This document shows positions 45,601 to 53,156 of a stretch of 64,000 bases of DNA, piece by piece. This DNA comes from JAOXRU01 sp965247735. GTDB taxonomy: Bacteria > Bacteroidota > Bacteroidia > Flavobacteriales > Flavobacteriaceae. Made by a program: the position numbers and the translations under genes. The notes beneath the pieces were generated by a model. That model saw nothing but the letters and a program-made list of their open reading frames with translations, had not been told where the DNA came from and made no database searches. The DNA lies in assembly GCA_965247735.1 (NCBI GenBank), contig CBDFHN010000002.1, positions 2,046,001-2,110,000 of the forward strand. The letters run 5' to 3'. Within the stretch, counting starts at the first letter, position 1. Each line of letters begins with the position of its first letter.

Positions 45601-45864
45601 AGAATTTCCTATCGTTCTAGTTGCATCTTTTTGCCCAATGTAACTGAATACAAGAATTTGTCCAGTACTGGCTTGAATGGAGTAGTTACCATCAAAATCA
45701 GTTTGAGTTCCACTGGAAGTTCCTTGAACATACACGCCGACTCCAGGTAAAGGAAGACCATCTTGGCCTGTTACATTACCTGTAATGGTCTTGTTTTGAG
45801 CCATCGCCAATGATATTCCAAATACCATTAGTAATAGCATCATACGACTTTTTTTTAATTTCAT
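42655..45864 (-). CDS. SusC/RagA-family TonB-dependent oligosaccharide transporter
   Basis: 1069 aa. Signal peptide (MKLKKSRMMLLLMVFGISLAMA), carboxypeptidase-regulatory-like domain (about 25-100, ITGNVTGQDGLPLPGVGVYV), EEVVVTALGIKREKKALGYA, which is a TonB-box region and the family's plug start, then plug motifs (LLRGERGVLYIVDGIKVD, TVLKGLAATALYGPDARNGAIVI) and a 22-strand barrel ending in Phe. It imports the glycan fragments captured by SusD. It begins a transcription unit; on the minus strand a TAAGTTTG -7-like box lies at 45974-45981, but without a fitting TTG. It is divergent from the LytTR regulator. Confidence 0.95.
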   Translation of the reverse strand: MKLKKSRMMLLLMVFGISLAMAQNKTITGNVTGQDGLPLPGVGVYVQGTSSGTQTDFDGNYSIQASTGQILVFSYIGQKDATRTIGNSNSVNVQMEEDTQVLEEVVVTALGIKREKKALGYATQEVKGSKISETRQMDIGTALAGKIAGVQLQGQASSTFKSSQLLLRGERGVLYIVDGIKVDKDNINPENIQTSTVLKGLAATALYGPDARNGAIVIATKKAASGEATITFNSSIALGKVVSLPDYQNEYGGGLYDGNGRSNAINEFSAFSFDPSKHDASWASFDGQLMPQYAADESWGPRLEGQLVRHWDSWIPNDPEFGKLRPWIAQPNNVKDFYKTSEVKNNSLSFAKGGDGYSIRANATHIDETLVLENTSRKSIIASLSADFDLTDKFKLVTSFNYRKTNTLNDPTNNYGNLGANFNQWWQRQIDIDRLKNYNRDGQMVSWNMNSPTNPKPAFWNSPYFELYENLKNQENNSTFGKIGFIYKPIKDLVISTDFKKRYISTTSDFRNAFGGLEQPYYRERAYSQTLDEIFALATYSKKINKIDAQISVGAEISNYFSKQVRSQTVGGLAIPGLYNVNSSIDRPTVDNWINEYKNKAWLLKASVGYDSFIYAEGTYRTDYRSTADPDNNSVNTYGISGSFIPTKFIPKNDILTFMKLRVGYAEAPVFPSPYALSQTYTIRNPYGSKPSLSIPDQLVNAELRGGERRELEYGAEFKFLKNRISLDVTYYDRNDFQLPKLITLAGATGKSTVRRNEGETSTKGLEITLGAHVVKTENFNWSFNFNIGTLEKTVDKIAEGTDRNVLDSWGPRLVEYKGDEWGSLYGNTYERNEDGKIVLGDNGLPNFERNEYLGNYLPDFTGGLLTDFNYKNLTLSLGFDYQFGGLFYGVSRRYGSYAGLTKETVGNNSLGNPIRNTISGNTTEDYSVELAQANADSGGILVEGVKESDGSSASYLINPAVYYKHLRNIHENWIEDNSYIKLRTIRLAYDLPQRITEKTPFTNVNMSIIANNVWLIYSEAKGNVDPSEIEGRTTNNGLEFRDTNRYTWIENGQLPSTRSIGFNLKLQF

Positions 45865-46363
45865 ACTTTGAATTTTAAGTTATTTGAGTTAGCTAAAAAG
45901 GAAGAAAAGACAAATTGGCAACAAGTTTACTCGACAGCTAATTCAAACAAAATTGTCTTATAAAAGGTAAGAACAAACTTAATATCGTTTTTGTTTTAAG
46001 TTGACTCCTTGCTATTTGTCTTTAATCTTCCCTAAAACCAAATAAAAGCAATTTCGATTTTCTATTTTCCTGTTATGAACTGAACAGACATTAATTTGAA
46101 TTAAACAATATGTTAATTGATGTTAAGATATTGTTAAGATTTTTCGTTAATTGCACTTTCAAAACTAAAAATAATGTTAAAATTCTTCGAATTAATTAGC
46201 ATTACAAAGAATTGTTTGATTGATCTGAACCATTTATAAATTGATTTTAAATTGATCTATTATGACTTTAATCACATAAATATTGATTTAAACAGCATTA
46301 TGAGCCATTTTGAGGAGAGTATTAAATTAGTTACTTTACTCGGGCGACAACTAAACTTACTCT
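45865..46363. other. divergent intergenic region between susC and the LytTR regulator gene
   Basis: 499 bp, AT-rich, without a coding frame. It must carry the promoters of both genes. The only recognisable element is TAAGTTTG on the minus strand (45974-45981). The region could hold direct repeats bound by the LytTR protein, but I do not see a convincing pair. Confidence 0.4.
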
Positions 46364-47158
46364 ATGAATACTTCGATTAACGTTATGATTATTGATGGTG
46401 ATCCCTTGATAAAACAACGCCTTAAGAATTTACTGATAGAACTTTCTGATATTAAAATAGTCGGAGATTGTAGCACAGGAAGAGAGGCAGTAATTCAGAT
46501 TGAAGAAGTAACTCCCGATTTGATTTTCCTTAATGTTGATTTGGTCGATATTTCAGGATTTGAGGTCTTGGAAAAATTAACAACCCACAAAAAGCCTTTA
46601 GTTATATTTGTCACGGAACATAGCAATTATGCCCTAAAAGCTTTCGATTATTTTGTGTTTGATTATTTACTAAAACCATTTAAGGACGATAGATTTTTTA
46701 GATCTGTATCGAAGGCTATTGAATTAATTAAACAAAATAGTCATTTTCATTTCGAGGAAAGACTTAACTATTTATTAGAGCACATTGAGAAACCTTTGGA
46801 TAACGATCAAAAAGATAATTATAGACAAACAATACCCATCAAAAAAGGGAACAAAACCATATTTATAGACATAAATAATATAAGATACATAATAGCTTCA
46901 GGATATCATGTAGAGATTTATACTGAAGATAAAAGATATGTATTAAGAGATTCCTTAACAAATCTTATAACCGAATTAGATCCAAAGATATTTGCTAGAG
47001 TCCATAGGTCTACAATCATAAATTTAAATTTTATGGAAGAATTATTAACTTCCAATTTTGGAGAAATGGATGTGAAGATGAAGGATAAACGATTGTTTAG
47101 GATAAGTAAAGGATTCAAAAAAATGTTTTTAATGAATATTGGGGTTTTAGAACAGTAA
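46364..47158 (+). CDS. LytTR-family response regulator with degenerate receiver domain
   Basis: 264 aa. An N-terminal receiver fold (about 5-125) is followed by a LytTR DNA-binding domain (about 160-255), with IPIKKGNKTIFIDINNIRYI and FARVHRSTIINL. The receiver has only a partial acidic pair (IIDGDP, Asp11 and Asp13), keeps the switch Thr and the conserved Lys (YLLKPF), but the phospho-acceptor position reads Asn57 (FLNVDLVDISGFE; usual FLDxxMP). It therefore probably cannot be switched by the usual phosphorylation. No sensor kinase gene is adjacent. The divergent position beside susC makes it a candidate regulator of the fucose locus, but this is inference. Confidence 0.9.
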   Translation: MNTSINVMIIDGDPLIKQRLKNLLIELSDIKIVGDCSTGREAVIQIEEVTPDLIFLNVDLVDISGFEVLEKLTTHKKPLVIFVTEHSNYALKAFDYFVFDYLLKPFKDDRFFRSVSKAIELIKQNSHFHFEERLNYLLEHIEKPLDNDQKDNYRQTIPIKKGNKTIFIDINNIRYIIASGYHVEIYTEDKRYVLRDSLTNLITELDPKIFARVHRSTIINLNFMEELLTSNFGEMDVKMKDKRLFRISKGFKKMFLMNIGVLEQ

Positions 47159-47250
47159 TCAACCAATAACAGGTTATTTCTCAGTAATATTAAAACATTT
47201 AAAGAACCAACACAGCAAAGAACATGATTTTAATCGCTTTTAAAACCAAT

Positions 47251-47300
47251 AAAAAACCACAGCTAGCATAAAAAAACTTAACTGTGGAATATTTTTATTT
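47251..47300. terminator. bidirectional terminator between convergent genes
   Basis: CCACAG (47257-47262) pairs with CTGTGG (47282-47287), with partial extension of the stem. A-run on the left (47251-47256) and T-rich tail on the right (AATATTTTTATTTTTTT) make it work on both strands. It separates the LytTR regulator gene from the convergent amidohydrolase gene. Confidence 0.7.
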
Positions 47301-47316
47301 TTTTAATAAAAGAAAA

Positions 47317-48882
47317 CTACTTCTTCATTCCTGGCTGTTTTATACTATAGTTTAGTTCTTTTTTCTTTACATCAACCATGTTTTTAACTTCTTTAAGCAA
47401 CTTTTTTGCGTCATAAATTATTCCATCTTTGATCGTATACTTTACGCCCCCCGCTCTTATTACCTTATTGTCTTCTGTAAGTTTTATTGCTCCTGTTCCA
47501 TAAAGTACTTTTAGATTTTTTAATGGATTTTCTTCTACTATAGCAAAATCAGCTAGTTTACCCACCGTTACAGATCCTATACGATCATCCATACCTAATG
47601 CTTCAGCTCCATTTAAAGTCGCCGCTCTAATTACCTCTAAAGGATGAAAACCAGCTTCTCTCAATAACTCTAACTCTCTAATAAAGGCAAATCCATAAAG
47701 TTGAAAAATAAAACCAGAATCTGATCCTGCGGTTACTCTTCCTCCTCTATTTTTGTATTCATTTACAAATACCATCCATAGCTTATAATTCTCTCTCCAG
47801 GCTACTTCTTGTTCCGTTCCCCAATCGTGCCAATAAGATCCATGAGATATTTTACTAGGCTGATAAAAATCCCATAGTGAAGGCATTGTATAATCTTCAT
47901 GCCATTCTGCCCTACGTGCTCGTTGTAAATCTCTACTGGCTTCATAAATATTAAAGGTTGGATCTAATGTAAAGTCTAAACTTATTAATTCATTCATAAC
48001 ATTATTCCAATGTTCCGAAAAAGGTTTTGCGGCTTGCTTCCATAATTTTCCTGCTTCTTCAAAACGATGTTGTTCATTCTGATAGTTATAATCTAATGGG
48101 TAATCTTGTATTGTTCTATCTTCAAATAACGCTTCTGGAAGTCCATACCAATGTTCCATACTTGTTAACCCCGCTCTTGCAGAGTGCAAGACATTCCATT
48201 GTGCTACACTTAACTGCGCATGATGACAAGCAGAGCCTAAGCCTAGCTTTTTATTCTCATCTAATGCTGCTGCCATTATTTCCGGTTCAGCACCAAAAAA
48301 TTTAATTCCGTCTGCTCCTCTTTTAGCATTATCACGCACCCAAGCTCTAGCCATTTCTGGAGTGCTTATGGTCTTTTTACTTCCCGATCCAAAACCCGTG
48401 TAGGCAATTATTCTAGGAGCTACAATTGTATTGGCAGCGCTTTTCTTTTTTAAATCTAAAGTCCAATCCACACTTCGCCCACTAGGTTGTCTTATAGTGG
48501 TAATTCCATGAGCCATCCACAACCTAAACACATATTCATAATCGGCTCCTTGTGCATCACCACCAATATGTCCATGCATATCGATAAGCCCAGGCATTAA
48601 ATACATTCCGCTGCAATCCAATTCTTTCCCTCCAGGTTTTAATTTAGGACGACTAGACTCCTTAATTGCAACTCCTGGATAACCAACCACCTGTATTTTT
48701 GTAATGATATTTTTTTCTACTACAATATCTACTGGTCCTCTTGGTGGTGCTCCATTTCCGTTAATTAAAGTTACTCCTCTAATAATTAATTGAGAAAAAG
48801 GACCTTCACTACTATTTTCTTGACCATAACAGCTATAACAGCAAATTAGTGTTGCAAAAATTATGTGTTTTATATTTTTCAT
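47317..48882 (-). CDS. imidazolonepropionase-like amidohydrolase, secreted
   Basis: 521 aa with an N-terminal signal (MKNIKHIIFATLICCYSCYG); whether it is cleaved as a lipoprotein is unclear. The amidohydrolase barrel shows the metal site HGH in GLIDMHGHIGGD, ADGIKFFGAEP with a possible bridging Lys, HHAQLSVAQW, TSMEHWYG and TAGSDSGF with the conserved Asp. The type is COG1228, which includes peptidases/amidases acting on secreted substrates. It lies 6 bp after the M14 carboxypeptidase gene, so they are probably co-transcribed and may act on the same peptides. The substrate cannot be told from the sequence. Confidence 0.85.
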   Translation of the reverse strand: MKNIKHIIFATLICCYSCYGQENSSEGPFSQLIIRGVTLINGNGAPPRGPVDIVVEKNIITKIQVVGYPGVAIKESSRPKLKPGGKELDCSGMYLMPGLIDMHGHIGGDAQGADYEYVFRLWMAHGITTIRQPSGRSVDWTLDLKKKSAANTIVAPRIIAYTGFGSGSKKTISTPEMARAWVRDNAKRGADGIKFFGAEPEIMAAALDENKKLGLGSACHHAQLSVAQWNVLHSARAGLTSMEHWYGLPEALFEDRTIQDYPLDYNYQNEQHRFEEAGKLWKQAAKPFSEHWNNVMNELISLDFTLDPTFNIYEASRDLQRARRAEWHEDYTMPSLWDFYQPSKISHGSYWHDWGTEQEVAWRENYKLWMVFVNEYKNRGGRVTAGSDSGFIFQLYGFAFIRELELLREAGFHPLEVIRAATLNGAEALGMDDRIGSVTVGKLADFAIVEENPLKNLKVLYGTGAIKLTEDNKVIRAGGVKYTIKDGIIYDAKKLLKEVKNMVDVKKKELNYSIKQPGMKK

Positions 48883-48888
48883 CTTTAT

Positions 48889-51405
48889 TTAGTTTGGAAC
48901 GTTAATTTTATCACCTAAAAACAATGCATTTAAAAACAATCTATTTGTACCATACCAAGAACCTCTAAAATTTGGATTATCCGCAAATAGTATCACCCTA
49001 CCACTTCCTATTTTACTAACCACTAAAGAAGCCGAAGGTTTTATAAATTTCTCCATATTTTTAGCTGTTATAAATCCATCGATATGTGGGTTTTTTGAAT
49101 ATTTAGCTACTGTACCATACTCACTTTTACTAGGAGACAACCAAACAGAATTGTTCTTATATATCGGAATTGTAGTATCATGATATCCAAATGCCAATGG
49201 ATGTGTTATGTCCAAGTCTACTTTTAAAATAACACCACCCAAGCTTTCTTTACCAATATGCTCACCAGCATCTACATAAGGTTTACGAACAACTAAACTT
49301 GTAGAATCTTTCTCCTTTTTTGTTAACTTCTCTTTTACTATTTTTTTATCAACTGCCCATTTTGCTGCCGACCCAATAGTCACTAAAGTATTACCTCTAC
49401 TAACCCAATTTTTAATCTTTTCCAACTCTTTTTTTGTGAAATTATAACGTCCAGAAACCATAACCAACGTATTATATTTATCTAGATCTGTCCTTCCAAA
49501 ATTTCGCATTTGCAATTTCGTTATCGGCATTTTCACTCGTTTATCTAACAAATGCCAAACTTCGCCTGCTTCATAAGATCGTACACCATTACCCACAAAC
49601 ATGGCAGCTTTGGGTTTGGTTACTGGTTTTACATTTCTACTTCCCAAATCAATACCTGCACTACTATATCCTGTATTTACAGCATAAATTGGTACGTTAT
49701 ATTTTTTTTGAGCTGCCTTAATAATTTTATAAACTTCTTCTGGTTTTTTCTTCTGAAGGCTTACAGGAACCACTAAAGACCCATAATTAAACGTTTTCTT
49801 TCCCGTTTTTATAGTGCTTACAAATGGCTTAAAAGCTGCTGATGCCACAATCTTTTTTGATTGCAACTCATAAAGCACCGCAGGAGCATTATAATCGTCC
49901 CAATCGATAATATAAGCATAGTTAGATTTTTCTACAAGAGCTACAGTTTCTAAATCGCTTAAAGAGTTGATTTTATCTCCTAAAGTTAACGAACGTACTT
50001 CCTTATATTTCATATTATAAAAATTAGCAACAGACCATGATGAGGCATCATAATATACACTATCTCTATATTTATTGTAGGTTTCAAACATGGTTTGTAC
50101 CATGCGATATTGCGTCTGATTTGTTGGTACGGCATAAGAATTATCCTTGGTTTTATATACCTCAATTTTATGCAATAGCAATTTGTCTATAAATGCTTTT
50201 GTTCTATTCTTGTCAAATTCTTCCTTAAATACATAACCTTTTACCTTAGCTTTTGCTGCATTTGCCAATCCGCTTTTAAAAAACTCTTGTTGATATTTTC
50301 GTAAATATGCTTTATTTTCAACAGCTGCTTTTACAGTTGTGATACTTGAAACAAATTGATTTCTTATTGTAAAAGGAAAGGTAACCTCACCAAAAGCTGT
50401 TGTTTGTTTATGCCCTCTAGAACTCGCTTGCTCAAATAACAATGCCAAACCTCCTTGTAAATCTGGATATGAAGAACCATAACCTGGGTAAGTCCCATCA
50501 AAAACTTCTTTTGTAAAATAGAACGATCCAATACTATCCAATGCTTTTGCAAACTGATCTCCAAACATCGTATTTAGGTCCTCATAATTCTCTTTTGGCA
50601 TGATAGGATTAAATGCAGCATTAGCTTTCATGGGTTCAAAAAAGTAACTACTATTGGTTCCCATTTCATGAAAATCGGTTACTACATTTGGATACCACTC
50701 ATGATACCATTTTAACTTTCCTCTACTTTCAGGGTTTATTGCCAAAAGCCAATCTCTATTTAAATCGAACCAATAGTGATTGGTACGCCCACCTGGCCAA
50801 TATTCATTATGCTCTGCATCTTGTGGATCTGCTACTAATGGACTTCCTTGGTAGCTTGTTGCCCATTGTGTGTGCCTATCCCTTCCATCAGGATTAATTG
50901 TTGGATCGATAAATAGCACCGCTTTTTTTAAATACCTTAAAATTTCTGGATTGTTAGATGCCACAAAAGTATATGCCGCTAAAAGCGCAGCTTCAGAGCT
51001 TGAAGGTTCATTACCATGCACATTATATCCTAGATTTATAAAAACAGGGACATTATTGTAATTGTCTGGATTTTTTGAAGGATCTGTAAACGCTAAATGT
51101 TGCTGTTTGATATTGTCTAAATTCGTTAAATTTTCAGGTAAGGTAACCGTCAACATTAACAACTTTCTACCTTCATGCGTTTTCCCATACTGGTAAACTG
51201 ATGCTCTATCTGATACTTCTGCGAGCTTTTCCAAATAGGCGACAATAAGGTCATGCCTTGTATGATGTTCTCCAATACCATATCCCAAGAACTGTTCTGG
51301 TGTTGGTATTTCAGAATTAAAAGGATGGTATTTTTTTAAGAAATAATCTTGACTGTAAATAGTTGTACTACATAGAATTAGTAGTAGCAGTAGTTTTTTA
51401 AGCAT
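48889..51405 (-). CDS. M14-family zinc carboxypeptidase, secreted
   Basis: 838 aa with a signal peptide (MLKKLLLLLILCSTTIYS). The N-terminal M14 domain (about 30-370) carries NVHGNEPSSSE (His-x-x-Glu zinc ligands), the PTINPDGRDRH stretch that binds the substrate carboxylate, VTDFHEMGTNSS (third ligand His) and LLFEQASSRG with the catalytic Glu. The remaining 450 residues include a GATase-like region (GRTDLDKYNTLVMVSGRYNF, NTLVTIGSAA), typical of the long bacterial members. It trims C-terminal residues from peptides outside the inner membrane. It precedes the amidohydrolase gene by 6 bp. Confidence 0.88.
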   Translation of the reverse strand: MLKKLLLLLILCSTTIYSQDYFLKKYHPFNSEIPTPEQFLGYGIGEHHTRHDLIVAYLEKLAEVSDRASVYQYGKTHEGRKLLMLTVTLPENLTNLDNIKQQHLAFTDPSKNPDNYNNVPVFINLGYNVHGNEPSSSEAALLAAYTFVASNNPEILRYLKKAVLFIDPTINPDGRDRHTQWATSYQGSPLVADPQDAEHNEYWPGGRTNHYWFDLNRDWLLAINPESRGKLKWYHEWYPNVVTDFHEMGTNSSYFFEPMKANAAFNPIMPKENYEDLNTMFGDQFAKALDSIGSFYFTKEVFDGTYPGYGSSYPDLQGGLALLFEQASSRGHKQTTAFGEVTFPFTIRNQFVSSITTVKAAVENKAYLRKYQQEFFKSGLANAAKAKVKGYVFKEEFDKNRTKAFIDKLLLHKIEVYKTKDNSYAVPTNQTQYRMVQTMFETYNKYRDSVYYDASSWSVANFYNMKYKEVRSLTLGDKINSLSDLETVALVEKSNYAYIIDWDDYNAPAVLYELQSKKIVASAAFKPFVSTIKTGKKTFNYGSLVVPVSLQKKKPEEVYKIIKAAQKKYNVPIYAVNTGYSSAGIDLGSRNVKPVTKPKAAMFVGNGVRSYEAGEVWHLLDKRVKMPITKLQMRNFGRTDLDKYNTLVMVSGRYNFTKKELEKIKNWVSRGNTLVTIGSAAKWAVDKKIVKEKLTKKEKDSTSLVVRKPYVDAGEHIGKESLGGVILKVDLDITHPLAFGYHDTTIPIYKNNSVWLSPSKSEYGTVAKYSKNPHIDGFITAKNMEKFIKPSASLVVSKIGSGRVILFADNPNFRGSWYGTNRLFLNALFLGDKINVPN

Positions 51406-51576
51406 TCTTAGTTAGTTTTTATTAGCGTTTTTAAATATAGGGATAATCTCTAGAATTGCACTGCTTAAAACATACAAACGATTAATTACTAGACTGATTT
51501 TAACCTTTTAATACCTTACAATTGTTTTTCAACATCAACAAACGGTCAAAAACAGAAATCAAACACATATCTTAGA

Positions 51577-53016
51577 TCAATCTTTTTTTAATTGCTTCGA
51601 TACTCTTATTGCATCCCCAGATAACTCAAGAACACGATAAGGATACTTTTCTTTCACCAACCGCTCTTCTTTATCATTTAATTCACCGTATTCTTTCATA
51701 AACACCTTATCGGCATATTCGCTTCTTAGCTCATCAACCGCATGTTTTGTACTCGTTAACACCTTTAAGTGTTCTGAATATTTATCATCTTCGTTTGTAT
51801 ACACTGCAAATCCATAGTTTGGGTCTTTCTCTATTATTTTCTTTAAAGATACTTTTAGGCTTGGAACGTCTATCAGTAAACCACCAACAGAAACGCAATC
51901 CAAACCATCTTTTTTAATGTTTATAATATTGAATAACTTATCAAATTTTTCTAATTTATCTTGTATAGAAAAACCAATTCTTTGATAAAACCAATAATCT
52001 TTCGCAAACACATGATTTGTGTAATATTTACTATTGTACTCTCTGTTTATCGGGACAACTACATAACTTATTTTCAAAGAATTAACTTTAAAAAACTCTT
52101 GTTTCACTGCCTCTACATAGCTCATTTTAATATCCTTGTCAACATGTAATAGATATTTAATTCTATAAGAAAGATGTCTAACTGATCCTGCTCGGAATTC
52201 AAGAATTTTATAAACCAATCTATCCAATGATACTATTTCATTATTAACAATAATAGTGATTCCCTCTTTTTCGATTTTTGATTTTACTATATAAATATGC
52301 AAATTAAAATATGATTCACGCACCTTTTCATAACTACCAGATTCTGGCAATTCTAGCTTGTATTTATTTACAATTTTCTTTTCAGATATTTTTTTGTTCA
52401 AATCAACATAGTCAATCAAATCTATTTTCGACATTCCAAAAGAGAGCAGAGACACTACAATACCAGAAACAAACATCCATTTTAAACTTTTACGTTTAAA
52501 AACAAGACGTATACTGGTCCATGTTTGCAAAAACAAAACGACAATTATAAGGATAAACAGGTAGTTATAATCTGGATAAAAACTAAAAACATAATAGCCT
52601 CCTGAAAAAACATCAGTAAGCAAAAAACCATACATTGTGCCCAATTTAGAAAACCAACTTAAAAAATACCAGCTAAGAAATCGTTGATCATTTACAATGT
52701 TATTCCTTCTGTAATTTTTCTTTGAAAAAATCTTCTTTGGACGGTCAAAAACAAATGTAAAAAAAAATGATTGTCCGAGAATGACTGCTATAAATGCATA
52801 AAACAAATTATAAAAAACAACTTCCTTACTTTCTAAAACCCATAAATGTTCATTAAATACAAATGAATAATACCTTAAAAACTCTCTAAACACATATAAC
52901 AAGGCATAAAAAGAAAACGCATAAAACAAACTTACTATTAACCCCAATAGCAATCTTACTCTGGTTGTCTCAAAAAAAATATGATTTTGTCCCTCTATTC
53001 TATTTTTTAATGGCAT
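51577..53016 (-). CDS. multi-span membrane protein with large soluble C-terminus, unknown function
   Basis: 479 aa. Five or so hydrophobic helices in the first 190 residues (for example FYAFSFYALLYVF at about 32-44 and VVLFLQTWTSIRL near 160), followed by a soluble domain of about 280 residues rich in charged residues, without recognised motifs. There is no signal peptide; the membrane helices are the likely anchor. It is flanked by the M14 gene and the protease gene on the same strand with gaps of over 140 bp, so it is probably transcribed alone. I do not recognise the family. Confidence 0.7.
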   Translation of the reverse strand: MPLKNRIEGQNHIFFETTRVRLLLGLIVSLFYAFSFYALLYVFREFLRYYSFVFNEHLWVLESKEVVFYNLFYAFIAVILGQSFFFTFVFDRPKKIFSKKNYRRNNIVNDQRFLSWYFLSWFSKLGTMYGFLLTDVFSGGYYVFSFYPDYNYLFILIIVVLFLQTWTSIRLVFKRKSLKWMFVSGIVVSLLSFGMSKIDLIDYVDLNKKISEKKIVNKYKLELPESGSYEKVRESYFNLHIYIVKSKIEKEGITIIVNNEIVSLDRLVYKILEFRAGSVRHLSYRIKYLLHVDKDIKMSYVEAVKQEFFKVNSLKISYVVVPINREYNSKYYTNHVFAKDYWFYQRIGFSIQDKLEKFDKLFNIINIKKDGLDCVSVGGLLIDVPSLKVSLKKIIEKDPNYGFAVYTNEDDKYSEHLKVLTSTKHAVDELRSEYADKVFMKEYGELNDKEERLVKEKYPYRVLELSGDAIRVSKQLKKD

Positions 53017-53087
53017 TAACTTTATTCTCTAATTGCTAGATACATTCTCTAAAGTTAGTAGTTATTATTTTTAAACAAACTATCTCG

Positions 53088-53124
53088 ACTAAAATAAAAA
53101 AAAGACTGCCCTAAAGACAGTCTT
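53088..53124 (-). terminator. rho-independent terminator of the first S8 protease gene
   Basis: AAGACTG (53102-53108) pairs with CAGTCTT (53118-53124) around a 9-nt loop. On the minus strand it is followed by TTTTTTTTATTTT. It lies 33 bp past the stop codon of the protease gene. Confidence 0.85.
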
Positions 53125-53156
53125 CCCAAACTTAACTATTTAAAATTCTAAGTATA

